DNA of 14,775 bases from DATILI01 sp035476635 (GTDB taxonomy: Bacteria > Pseudomonadota > Gammaproteobacteria > Burkholderiales > Burkholderiaceae_C), in assembly GCA_035476635.1 (NCBI GenBank), contig DATILI010000272.1:1-14775 (forward strand), in the 5' to 3' direction. Positions 1 through 5,422 of the stretch are shown piece by piece; the stretch's first letter is position 1; each line of letters opens with the position of its first letter. Under the pieces are notes generated by a model. It saw nothing but the letters and a program-made list of their open reading frames with translations. It was not told the DNA's origin and made no database searches. Made by a program: the position numbers and the translations under genes.

Positions 1-617
1 TCCTGGTGCTGCACAGGTACCGGTGGGAAAGCCGAAGCCTTCAGGGGCACGCCGGTCAGCGCCGATACCTCGCGCGCCACGCCGTACACGCTCAGGGCAT
101 GCGCGAGATTGGGCGTGAGCTTCAGGGTGAACAGCGTGTCGTCCAGGTTCAGGTGCTTGCGGATGTCCTGGCCGATGGGCGCGTCAGCGGCAAGCTCGAG
201 CAAGCCGCCATGGTCCTCGGAGAGCTTGAGCTCACGCGCGGAGCACAGCATGCCCTGGCTTTCCACGCCGCGCAGCTGGCCGAGCTTGATGAGAAAAGGC
301 TTGCCGTCTTCGCCGGGCGGCAACTCGGCGCCGACCAGCGCGCACGGCACTTTGATGCCGACGCGCGCGTTCGGGGCACCGCAGACGATGCTGAGCAGGC
401 TGCCTTGGCCGACATCGACCTGGCACACGCGCAATCGATCGGCGTTCGGGTGTTGCGCGGCTTCCTTGATCTCGCCCACAACAATCTTCGTGAAAGGCGG
501 CGCAGCCGGCCGCAGTTCTTCGACCTCCAGCCCGGCCATGGTCAGGGTTTCGGCCAGTTGCGCAGTGTCGATCGGCGGGTTGCAGAATTCGCGCAACCAG
601 GACTCGGGAAATTGCAT
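1..617 (-). CDS. pheT: Phenylalanyl-tRNA synthetase beta subunit, N-terminal part (cut by window edge)
   Basis: This is the beta subunit of the alpha2-beta2 phenylalanyl-tRNA synthetase, which charges tRNA-Phe in the cytoplasm. About 205 N-terminal residues lie in the window and the rest runs off the left edge. The protein opens MQFPESWLREF, and residues of roughly 40-150 form the tRNA-binding OB-fold region, with recognisable runs such as HPNADRLRVCQVDVG, IVCGAPNAR and GVESQGMLCSARELKLS; all are typical of PheT. The ATG at 617 aligns with the usual family start, and a weak AGAG lies about 8 nt upstream. It follows pheS by 65 nt on the same strand and is evidently co-transcribed with it. The editing (B3/B4) domains and the C-terminal anticodon-binding domain fall outside the window. 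Identification is firm; completeness cannot be judged. Confidence 0.96.
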   Translation of the reverse strand, partial: MQFPESWLREFCNPPIDTAQLAETLTMAGLEVEELRPAAPPFTKIVVGEIKEAAQHPNADRLRVCQVDVGQGSLLSIVCGAPNARVGIKVPCALVGAELPPGEDGKPFLIKLGQLRGVESQGMLCSARELKLSEDHGGLLELAADAPIGQDIRKHLNLDDTLFTLKLTPNLAHALSVYGVAREVSALTGVPLKASAFPPVPVQHQ

Positions 618-638
618 GATGAGACTCTAGTCAGTTGA

Positions 639-674
639 GGACAGAGCTGGCACCTGCGGTGCTGCGGTCTGTCC
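639..674 (-). other. Nested hairpin in the pheS-pheT gap
   Basis: The 65-nt gap between pheS and pheT can fold into a nested hairpin. The outer arms GGACAGA/TCTGTCC (639-645 and 668-674) pair over 7 bp, and the inner arms GCACC/GGTGC (650-654 and 658-662) close a 3-nt loop. No U-tract follows on the minus strand, so it does not look like a terminator. It could tune the relative expression of the two subunits or protect the messenger; the function is inference only. Confidence 0.4.
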
Positions 675-682
675 CACAAATA

Positions 683-1720
683 TCATTGAAATTGGCTCAG
701 GAAGCGAATGTCGCCGTCGAAGAACAGCCGCAAATCGTTGACGCCATAGCGCAGCATGGTCAGCCGGTCCGGCCCCATGCCGAAGGCGAAGCCGATGTAC
801 TTTTCAGGGTCCAGACCCATGTTGCGCACCACGTTCGGGTGCACCTGGCCCGAGCCCGCGACTTCAAGCCAACGCCCCGCCAGCGGGCCGTGCTGGAACT
901 GGATGTCGATCTCGGCGCTGGGCTCGGTGAATGGAAAGAAGCTGGGCCGAAAGCGCAACACCAGGTCGTCGCTTTCGAAGAAGGTGCGGCAGAAGTCGGT
1001 GAACACCACCTTCAAATCCTTGAAGCTCACGTTCTCGCCGATCCACAGGCCTTCGCACTGGTGGAACATTGGAGAGTGGGTGGCGTCGCTGTCCACACGG
1101 TAGGTACGACCGGGCGCGATCACGCGAATCTCGGGCATGCCGGCGCCGCTGTCGATGGCGGCGCGGTGCTTTTTAACGTGCTGCACCGCATAGCGAATTT
1201 GCATCGGGCTGGTGTGGGTGCGCAGCAAGTAACCACCTTCAACGTAGAAGGTGTCGTGCATGGAACGCGCCGGATGGTCCTCGGGCGTGTTCAGTGCGGT
1301 GAAGTTGAACCAGTCGGTCTCGATCTCCGGACCTTGCGCCACTTCGAACCCCATGGAGCCGAAGATGGCTTCAATACGCTCCAAGGTCAGAGAGACCGGG
1401 TGCAAACCGCCTTGCCCGCGCTGGCGGCCAGGCAATGTCACGTCGAGCGCCTCGGCTCTGAGTTGCACCTCGAGCTCGGCGTCGGCCAGGGCCTGGCGGC
1501 GCGCGGTAAGCGCGGCCTCGATCGCCTGCTTGGCCAGGTTGATGGCGGCGCCGCGCGACTTCTTTTCGTCCACGCTCAACGCGGCCATGCCCTTCATCAG
1601 TTCGGTGATGCGGCCGGCCTTGCCCAGGAACTGGGCCTTGGCGTTTTCGAGGTCGGCGGGCGTCGCGGCCTGGGCAAATGCAAGCACTGCACTTTCGACG
1701 ATGGAGTCCAACTCGTTCAT
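683..1720 (-). CDS. pheS: Phenylalanyl-tRNA synthetase alpha subunit
   Basis: This catalytic subunit of phenylalanyl-tRNA synthetase is a class II enzyme that forms Phe-AMP and transfers Phe to tRNA-Phe. It is 345 residues, close to the usual bacterial length of about 330-350. An N-terminal coiled-coil arm (roughly 1-90) precedes the class II core. Motif 2 is visible around GRTYRVDSDATHSPMFHQCEG, followed by FRPSFFPFTEPSAEID, and motif 3 as GFAFGMGPDRLTMLRYGVNDLR near the C terminus. The Ala of GFAFGMG, which lines the Phe pocket in this family, is present. The ATG at 1720 gives the standard N terminus; only weak AAGA is seen as a ribosome-binding site. A strong terminator-like hairpin ends 15 nt upstream of the start, so expression probably depends on read-through from rplT or on regulated antitermination. 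pheT follows. Confidence 0.97.
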   Translation of the reverse strand: MNELDSIVESAVLAFAQAATPADLENAKAQFLGKAGRITELMKGMAALSVDEKKSRGAAINLAKQAIEAALTARRQALADAELEVQLRAEALDVTLPGRQRGQGGLHPVSLTLERIEAIFGSMGFEVAQGPEIETDWFNFTALNTPEDHPARSMHDTFYVEGGYLLRTHTSPMQIRYAVQHVKKHRAAIDSGAGMPEIRVIAPGRTYRVDSDATHSPMFHQCEGLWIGENVSFKDLKVVFTDFCRTFFESDDLVLRFRPSFFPFTEPSAEIDIQFQHGPLAGRWLEVAGSGQVHPNVVRNMGLDPEKYIGFAFGMGPDRLTMLRYGVNDLRLFFDGDIRFLSQFQ

Positions 1721-1735
1721 AGATTCTTATGCGGG

Positions 1736-1774
1736 AAAAAGAAAAAGGGCCAGTGCCTTCTCAAGCGCTAGCCC
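1736..1774 (-). terminator. Intrinsic terminator / candidate pheST attenuator between rplT and pheS
   Basis: On the minus strand the arms GGGCTAGCGC (1774-1765) and GCACTGGCCC (1756-1747) form a 10-position stem with one mismatch and one G-U pair, closing an 8-nt loop. A U5-C-U5 tract (1746-1736) follows directly. This is a strong intrinsic terminator by eye. It lies 54 nt after the rplT stop and ends 15 nt before the pheS ATG, leaving no room for a separate promoter. Enteric bacteria control pheST at the same position through the pheM attenuator, but no good Phe leader peptide is seen here. Confidence 0.75.
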
Positions 1775-1796
1775 TTGTTTCGGTTGCTGCCAGGCT

Positions 1797-1813
1797 GCTA
1801 TCGGGAAGATAGC
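1797..1813 (-). other. Small hairpin after the rplT stop
   Basis: A perfect 6-bp stem GCTATC/GATAGC with a 5-nt loop lies 14 nt beyond the rplT stop codon and 22 nt before the rplT-pheS terminator. No U-tract follows it. CGCUA of its 5' side could pair with UAGCG in the terminator 5' arm, but 5 bp is too little to claim an antiterminator. It may simply be a 3'-end stabiliser. Confidence 0.35.
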
Positions 1814-1827
1814 GACCTGCCGTGAAC

Positions 1828-2187
1828 TCAAGCAGCCAGCTTGGCCTTGACTTGCTCCACGATGCCAGCAAAAGCGGCCTTGTCGTGCACGGCGATGTCC
1901 GCCAGCACCTTGCGGTCGATTTCGATGGAAGCCTTCTTCAGGCCGTTTGCGAACTGGCTGTAAGTCAGGCCCAGTTCACGCGCAGCGGCGTTGATACGCG
2001 CGATCCACAACTGGCGGAATACGCGCTTCTTGGTACGGCGGTCACGGTAGGCATATTGCCCAGCCTTCATCACCGCTTCTTTGGCGATGCGGAAGACATT
2101 GCCGCGGCGGCCGCGGAAACCTTTGGCCAGGGCCAGGACCTTTTTGTGACGGGCGCGTGCCGTTACACCACGTTTGACGCGAGGCAT
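1828..2187 (-). CDS. rplT: 50S ribosomal protein L20
   Basis: L20 binds 23S rRNA and is required for early assembly of the large ribosomal subunit. In several bacteria it also represses its own operon by binding the mRNA. The 119-residue protein matches the family's usual 117-120 and begins MPRVKRGVTARARHKKVL. It shows the basic extended N-terminal arm (to about residue 60) and the globular C-terminal part with LWIARINAAARELGLTYSQF. The ATG at 2187 is preceded by a clear AAGGAG with a 7-nt spacer. The rpmI stop is only 25 nt upstream, so the two are co-transcribed. In E. coli, L20 represses rpmI-rplT translation through an operator in the infC-rpmI region; whether the hairpin-rich infC-rpmI gap here does the same is untested. 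Confidence 0.98.
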   Translation of the reverse strand: MPRVKRGVTARARHKKVLALAKGFRGRRGNVFRIAKEAVMKAGQYAYRDRRTKKRVFRQLWIARINAAARELGLTYSQFANGLKKASIEIDRKVLADIAVHDKAAFAGIVEQVKAKLAA

Positions 2188-2212
2188 GTGTGTACTCCTT
2201 GTTCGTCGTTAG

Positions 2213-2416
2213 TCAGATACCACGGCCGGGCAACATGGCGGCGATCGAAACCATGTTGGTCTCGTGCACTGCCGTTGCACCACGCAGGTGACGTTTGTTC
2301 TTGGTGGTCTTCTTGGTCAGAATGTGACGCTTGAAGGCTTGACCGCGCTTGACGGTGCCACCGGGACGAACGCGGAAACGCTTTTTAGCGCCGCTCTTGG
2401 TCTTCATTTTGGGCAT
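2213..2416 (-). CDS. rpmI: 50S ribosomal protein L35
   Basis: L35 is a small basic protein of the large ribosomal subunit. The reading frame gives 67 residues (family usual about 64-66) and starts MPKMKTKSGAKKRFRV. It contains the expected Lys/Arg-rich stretches, including HILTKKTTKNKRHLR, and ends MLPGRGI. The ATG at 2416 has a strong AAGGAG with a 7-nt spacer, so translation initiation should be efficient unless it is blocked by upstream RNA structure. It lies between infC and rplT, the standard gene order. A 179-nt structured gap separates it from infC, unusually long for this otherwise tight cluster. Confidence 0.97.
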   Translation of the reverse strand: MPKMKTKSGAKKRFRVRPGGTVKRGQAFKRHILTKKTTKNKRHLRGATAVHETNMVSIAAMLPGRGI

Positions 2417-2450
2417 GTGAATGCTCCTTTTTCATTGTGCTCGTGAGGCG

Positions 2451-2469
2451 CTGCAAAAACTCCTTGCAG
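2451..2469 (-). other. Hairpin upstream of rpmI
   Basis: CTGCAA (2469-2464) and TTGCAG (2456-2451) form a perfect 6-bp stem on the minus strand with a 7-nt loop, about 35 nt before the rpmI start. Together with the repeats just upstream, this makes most of the infC-rpmI leader potentially structured. Role unknown; it could be part of a translational operator. Confidence 0.4.
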
Positions 2470-2485
2470 ACTTGATGGCCCCGAG

Positions 2486-2569
2486 CCACTTTTTGTGGCG
2501 AGTTATTAGCTCTCCACTTTTTGTGGCGAGTGTTCAGCTCGCCACTTTCCTCGCAGATTGCCGGCAAAC
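2486..2569 (-). repeat. 28-bp tandem palindromic repeat in the infC-rpmI gap (two good copies, one decayed)
   Basis: Two copies of a 28-bp unit starting CCACTTTTTGTGGCGAGT lie at 2486-2513 and 2514-2541 and match at about 24 of 28 positions. A third unit in the same 28-bp register starts at 2542 but is conserved only in CCACTTT and a few later bases. GTGGCGAG (2523-2530) pairs perfectly with CTCGCCAC (2538-2545) across a 7-nt loop. The first copy can form the equivalent hairpin with one mismatch, so alternative folds between copies are possible. The repeats fill the centre of the 179-nt non-coding gap (2417-2595). No gene is seen there. Confidence 0.7.
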
Positions 2570-2595
2570 GGCAACCCGCAAAAACCTGTCCTTTT

Positions 2596-3189
2596 TTAAG
2601 CCGAAGCAGCCGGAGCTGTTTCAGCGGCGGGCTTGACCGCCACCTTTTTCTTGCCCGGCGCGATCATCATGATCATCTGCCGGCCTTCGAGCTTGGGAAA
2701 CTGCTCGACTACGATCAGGTCCGCCAACTCGTCGCGGATGCGCTGCAGCAGCGCCATCCCGATTTCCTGGTGCGTGATTTCGCGGCCCCGAAAGCGCAGC
2801 GTGATCTTGCACTTGTCGCCTTCGGCCAGGAAGCGCTTGATGTTGCGCATCTTGATGTTGTAGTCACCGTCGTCGGTGCCTGGCCGGAATTTGACTTCCT
2901 TGATCTCGATAACCGTCTGCTTGGCCTTCGCTTCCGCCGCCTTCTTCTGCTCCTGGTACTTGAACTTGCCGTAGTCCATCAAACGACAGACCGGCGGGTT
3001 CGCCGTTGCAGCAATTTCAACCAGATCAACGTCCGCCTCGCCCGCCATTCGCAAGGCTTCCGCCAGACTGACGATACCCAGTGGCTCGTTTTCCGGCCCA
3101 GAGAGGCGAACTTCCGGGGCCATGATTTCCCGGTTCAGGCGGTGTTTGCGTTCCTCGCGTTGGCGGCGGTCGCGAAATTCAGTAGCGAT
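2596..3189 (-). CDS. infC: Translation initiation factor IF-3, starting at AUC
   Basis: IF3 binds the 30S subunit, prevents premature 50S joining and rejects non-canonical start codons. An ATG at 3123 would give 175 residues starting MAPEVRLSG, but that lacks the N-terminal helix conserved in IF3. The frame stays open upstream to a TGA at 3193-3195 and encodes ATEFRDRRQREERKHRLNRE directly before it; HRLNREI corresponds to the family's RxNxEI region. An ATC codon at 3189-3187 stands 8 nt after a good AAGGA, giving 197 residues. The N domain spans about 1-85 (with VCRLMDYGKFKYQ), then a Lys/Ala-rich linker and a C domain with FRPGTDDGDYNIKMRN and KITLRFRGREITHQEIG. E. coli infC starts at AUU and is repressed by IF3 itself, so AUC here predicts similar autoregulation. 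thrS ends 84 nt upstream. Confidence 0.95.
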   Translation of the reverse strand: MATEFRDRRQREERKHRLNREIMAPEVRLSGPENEPLGIVSLAEALRMAGEADVDLVEIAATANPPVCRLMDYGKFKYQEQKKAAEAKAKQTVIEIKEVKFRPGTDDGDYNIKMRNIKRFLAEGDKCKITLRFRGREITHQEIGMALLQRIRDELADLIVVEQFPKLEGRQMIMMIAPGKKKVAVKPAAETAPAASA

Positions 3190-3202
3190 GGCTCAAATCC
3201 TT
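3187..3202 (-). promoter_or_regulatory. infC translation start: AUC codon with Shine-Dalgarno AAGGA
   Basis: AAGGA (3202-3198) is followed by 8 nt and then ATC (3189-3187). No ATG, GTG or TTG lies between the in-frame TGA at 3195-3193 and the internal ATG at 3123 at a position that could restore the conserved N terminus. The internal ATG has no strong ribosome-binding site of its own. This supports AUC as the true start and as a likely point of IF3 self-control. Confidence 0.8.
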
Positions 3203-3273
3203 AAAAACAAGTGCTACAAAAATAGTAGCTAACGCCGCCCAATCCACGCGGGCTAAAGCATGTTTTATTCAAA
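3203..3273 (-). other. thrS-infC spacer with two short hairpins
   Basis: The spacer contains GCTAC/GTAGC (3213-3217 and 3225-3229, 7-nt loop) and GCCC/GGGC (3237-3240 and 3250-3253). Neither is followed by a U-tract on the minus strand, so neither is a convincing terminator. The composition resembles dispersed intergenic repeats that I recall from Comamonadaceae genomes, but that memory is not verified. No separate infC promoter is evident. Confidence 0.3.
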
Positions 3274-5181
3274 TCAGGCTTTAGAAGCGATGTCCTTGGC
3301 GATGGTTTGTACAAACGCATCAAGGGACATCACACCGAGGTCTTTGTTGCCCCGGGCGCGCACTGCGACGGCACCTGCCGCCTTCTCCTTGTCGCCGACG
3401 ACAAGGATGTAGGGCAGCTTTTGCAACGAATGCTCGCGTATTTTATACGTAATTTTCTCGTTGCGCTGATCTGAAACAACCCTAAGCCCTTGATTTTGCA
3501 GTGCTTTGACCACGTCCTGCACATAATCGGCCTGGGAATCCGTGATATTTAGCACCGCAACCTGCACCGGAGCCAGCCAAACTGGCAGCGCGCCAGCATG
3601 CTGTTCGATCAAAATCCCGATGAAGCGCTCCAGGCTGCCCACGATCGCACGGTGCAACATGATGGGGCGGTGGCGCGAACCATCTTCGCCCACATACTCA
3701 GCGTCCAGGCGCTCCGTCATGTTCGGATCCACCTGCATGGTCCCGCACTGCCATTGACGGCCCAGCGCATCCTTGAGCGTGTACTCGATCTTGGGGCCAT
3801 AGAAGGCGCCCTCGCCCGGGGAAATTTCGAAGTCACAGCCCGATGCACGCAGTCCTTCGGACAGCGCATGCTCCGCCTTGTCCCAGCTTTCTTCCGTGCC
3901 AATCCGCTTTTCCGGGCGCGTCGCTAGCTTGTAGATGATCTCGGTAAAACCGAAGTCCTTGTAGACCTTCTGCAGCAACGTCGTGAAAGCCACGCACTCA
4001 GCCTGGATCTGCTCATCCGTGCAGAAAATGTGGCCGTCGTCCTGCGTGAAGGCGCGCACGCGCATGATGCCGTGCAGGCCGCCGGTAGGTTCGTTGCGGT
4101 GGCAATTGCCAAACTCGCCAAAGCGCAGCGGCAAGTCGCGATAGCTCTTGATGCCTTGCTTGTAGATCAGGATGTGGCCGGGGCAGTTCATCGGCTTGAG
4201 CGCGTAGTCCCGCTTTTCCGATTCGGTCGTGAACATGTTCTCGCGGTACTTGTCCCAGTGGCCGGTTTTCTCCCAGAGCGAAGCATCCAGGATCTGCGGG
4301 CCCTTCACTTCCTGGTAGCCGTTGTCGCGGTAGACGCGGCGCATGTACTGCTCGACCTCCTGCCACACCGTCCAGCCCTTGGGGTGCCAGAACACCGTGC
4401 CGGGCGAATGCTCGTCGATGTGGAACAGATCCAACTCGCGGCCGAGCCTGCGGTGGTCCCGCTTCTCGGCTTCCTCCAGCATCGTCAGGTACTGCTGCAG
4501 CTCTTCCTTGCTGGCCCACGCCGTGCCATAGATTCGCTGCAGCATCTCGTTGCGGTGGTCGCCGCGCCAGTAGGCCCCCGCCACCTTCATAAGCTTGAAA
4601 TGCTTCAACTTGCCCGTGCTCGGCACGTGTGGGCCACGGCACAAATCTTCAAACCCGCCTTCGCGGTACAGCGAGACGTCCTCGCCCGCCGGAATGCTGG
4701 CAATGATTTCGGCCTTGTAGTGCTCGCCGATGCTCTTGAAGTAGTCGACCGCCTCGTCGCGCGGCAACACGCGGCGGGTGACCGGTTCGTCCTTGGCAGC
4801 CAATTGCGTCATGCGCTTTTCAATGGCCTCCAGGTCCTCAGGCGTGAACGGGCGCTTGTAGGAAAAATCGTAGAAAAAGCCGTTCTCGATGACCGGGCCG
4901 ATGGTGACTTGCACCTCGGGGAATAACTCCTTGACCGCGTAGGCCAGCAAGTGGGCGGTGGAATGGCGAATGACTTCCAGGCCGTCCGCGTCCTTGGCCG
5001 TGATGATGGACAGCGGGCTGTCGGACGTGATCTGGTAGCGGGTGTCAACCACTTTGCCATTGACCTTGCCGGCCAGTGCGGCCTTGGCCAGGCCCGAGCC
5101 GATGGAGGCGGCCACTTCGGCCACCGTAACCGGGCCGGGGTAGTCGCGTTTGGAGCCGTCGGGAAGCGTGATCTGGATCAT
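3274..5181 (-). CDS. thrS: Threonyl-tRNA synthetase
   Basis: This class II synthetase charges tRNA-Thr and edits mischarged Ser-tRNA-Thr. The protein has 635 residues (E. coli 642). The TGS domain covers about 1-61. The editing domain follows, with HSTAHLL at 73-79 and the CRGPHVPSTG segment. The catalytic core contains GHWDKYRENMF, MNCPGH, RNEPTGGLHGIMRVR, FTQDDGHIF and MLHRAIVGSLERFIG; these hold the Cys and two His that bind the active-site zinc. The anticodon-binding domain runs from about WLAPVQVAVLNITDSQ to the end. I chose the ATG at 5181 because MIQITLPDGS aligns with the family start; a TTG at 5217 adds 12 unsupported residues and sits on the terminator U-tract. The ribosome-binding site is weak. 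It heads the operon behind a predicted threonine attenuator. Confidence 0.97.
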   Translation of the reverse strand: MIQITLPDGSKRDYPGPVTVAEVAASIGSGLAKAALAGKVNGKVVDTRYQITSDSPLSIITAKDADGLEVIRHSTAHLLAYAVKELFPEVQVTIGPVIENGFFYDFSYKRPFTPEDLEAIEKRMTQLAAKDEPVTRRVLPRDEAVDYFKSIGEHYKAEIIASIPAGEDVSLYREGGFEDLCRGPHVPSTGKLKHFKLMKVAGAYWRGDHRNEMLQRIYGTAWASKEELQQYLTMLEEAEKRDHRRLGRELDLFHIDEHSPGTVFWHPKGWTVWQEVEQYMRRVYRDNGYQEVKGPQILDASLWEKTGHWDKYRENMFTTESEKRDYALKPMNCPGHILIYKQGIKSYRDLPLRFGEFGNCHRNEPTGGLHGIMRVRAFTQDDGHIFCTDEQIQAECVAFTTLLQKVYKDFGFTEIIYKLATRPEKRIGTEESWDKAEHALSEGLRASGCDFEISPGEGAFYGPKIEYTLKDALGRQWQCGTMQVDPNMTERLDAEYVGEDGSRHRPIMLHRAIVGSLERFIGILIEQHAGALPVWLAPVQVAVLNITDSQADYVQDVVKALQNQGLRVVSDQRNEKITYKIREHSLQKLPYILVVGDKEKAAGAVAVRARGNKDLGVMSLDAFVQTIAKDIASKA

Positions 5182-5215
5182 GATGAATGGTTTGTGGGGT
5201 TCAAGTGAGGCGCCC

Positions 5216-5245
5216 AAGAAAAAAGCGCGGAACGGTCCGCGCTTT
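5216..5245 (-). terminator. Intrinsic terminator in the thrS leader
   Basis: On the minus strand AAAGCGCGGA (5245-5236) and TCCGCGCTTT (5231-5222) form a perfect 10-bp stem with a 4-nt loop. Further U residues (UUUCUU) extend the poly-U end. It stands about 35 nt before the thrS ATG and 46 nt after a short Thr-rich reading frame. Its 5' arm can alternatively pair with an upstream segment, so it is better read as a conditional terminator (attenuator) than as the end of aceA transcription. Confidence 0.88.
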
Positions 5246-5326
5246 GGTCTGTGGAGCTGTGCAATTCCAGGGCAGGCGCGAACATCCAGCCTTAGCGGCC
5301 GGTCAACATCTCCGATGTAGTTCGCG
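5222..5326 (-). promoter_or_regulatory. Predicted threonine attenuator of the thrS operon (segments 1-4)
   Basis: Four segments can pair in exclusive ways. Segment 1 is CGCGAAC (5326-5320), inside leader codons 3-5. Segment 2 is GTTCGCGC (5283-5276). Segment 3 is GCGCGGAC (5242-5235). Segment 4 is the terminator 3' arm (5231-5222). 1:2 pairs over 7 perfect bp, 2:3 over 8 bp with one G-U, and 3:4 is the terminator. A ribosome stalled at Thr codons 5-6 would cover segment 1 and free 2 to pair with 3 (read-through). A ribosome reaching the stop codon would cover segment 2 and let 3:4 form (termination). The pairings are read directly; the mechanism is inferred from known amino-acid operon attenuators. 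Confidence 0.7.
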
Positions 5327-5333
5327 GTGTCAT
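5292..5333 (-). CDS. Thr-rich leader peptide upstream of thrS (13 residues)
   Basis: This short frame encodes MTPRTTSEMLTGR, with Thr at positions 2, 5, 6 and 11 (codons ACA, ACT, ACA, ACC) and a TAA stop. Four Thr in 13 residues, next to the gene for threonyl-tRNA synthetase, suggests a sensor of charged tRNA-Thr like the thr operon leader of enteric bacteria. An AAAGG about 10 nt upstream and a nearer AGG could serve as the ribosome-binding site. Codons 3-5 form one arm of the attenuator, and the stop codon lies 8 nt before segment 2. The same frame stays open upstream to another ATG at 5393, which would make 33 residues; the 13-residue form fits the attenuation geometry, but the start is not proven. 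Confidence 0.65.
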   Translation of the reverse strand: MTPRTTSEMLTGR

Positions 5334-5391
5334 AACCTGGATGCCTTTCTCGCTCTTGTTGGCGGCACCACGATGTGCCGCGCTTCCCGCC

Positions 5392-5397
5392 ATTCTA
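5392..5397 (-). promoter_or_regulatory. Possible -10 element for the thrS leader
   Basis: TAGAAT on the minus strand matches the sigma-70 -10 consensus at 5 of 6 positions. It would place the transcript start near 5385, about 50 nt before the leader ATG. No convincing -35 is visible at 16-18 nt, because that stretch is the GC-rich aceA 3' hairpin. This is a weak call. Confidence 0.25.
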
Positions 5398-5400
5398 TCC

Positions 5401-5416
5401 GGGGCGGCAGCGCCCC
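5401..5416 (-). other. GC-rich hairpin directly after aceA
   Basis: GGGGCG/CGCCCC forms a perfect 6-bp stem with a 4-nt loop, starting 6 nt after the aceA stop. No U-tract follows on the minus strand. It may stabilise the aceA 3' end or act as a weak terminator. It is not a classic intrinsic terminator. Confidence 0.4.
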
Positions 5417-5422
5417 GCGATC

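Noticed and set aside
6..1771. Two long plus-strand frames (210 and 378 codons) opposite pheT and pheS
   Set aside because: They mirror the codon bias of the real minus-strand synthetase genes and encode low-complexity His/Arg/Ala-rich products.
1727..1831. TTG-started 34-codon frame overlapping the rplT stop and reading through the terminator, with three Phe
   Set aside because: Two of the three Phe come from the U-tract, the start codon is weak and without a Shine-Dalgarno, and it ends beyond the terminator, so it does not fit a pheM-like attenuator.
2385..2567. 60-codon minus-strand frame in the infC-rpmI gap
   Set aside because: Overlaps rpmI in another frame, covers the repeats, and its product has no recognisable features or good start signal.
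2486..2569. Possible CRISPR-like array because of 28-bp periodicity
   Set aside because: Units are directly adjacent with no unique spacers, only two are well conserved, and no cas genes are present.
5182..5217. N-terminal extension of thrS from TTG at 5217
   Set aside because: No family alignment for the 12 extra residues, no ribosome-binding site, and it overlaps the terminator U-tract.
5246..5422. Possible tRNA gene upstream of thrS
   Set aside because: No cloverleaf or conserved T-arm sequence is found; the hairpins there fit the leader and the aceA 3' end.
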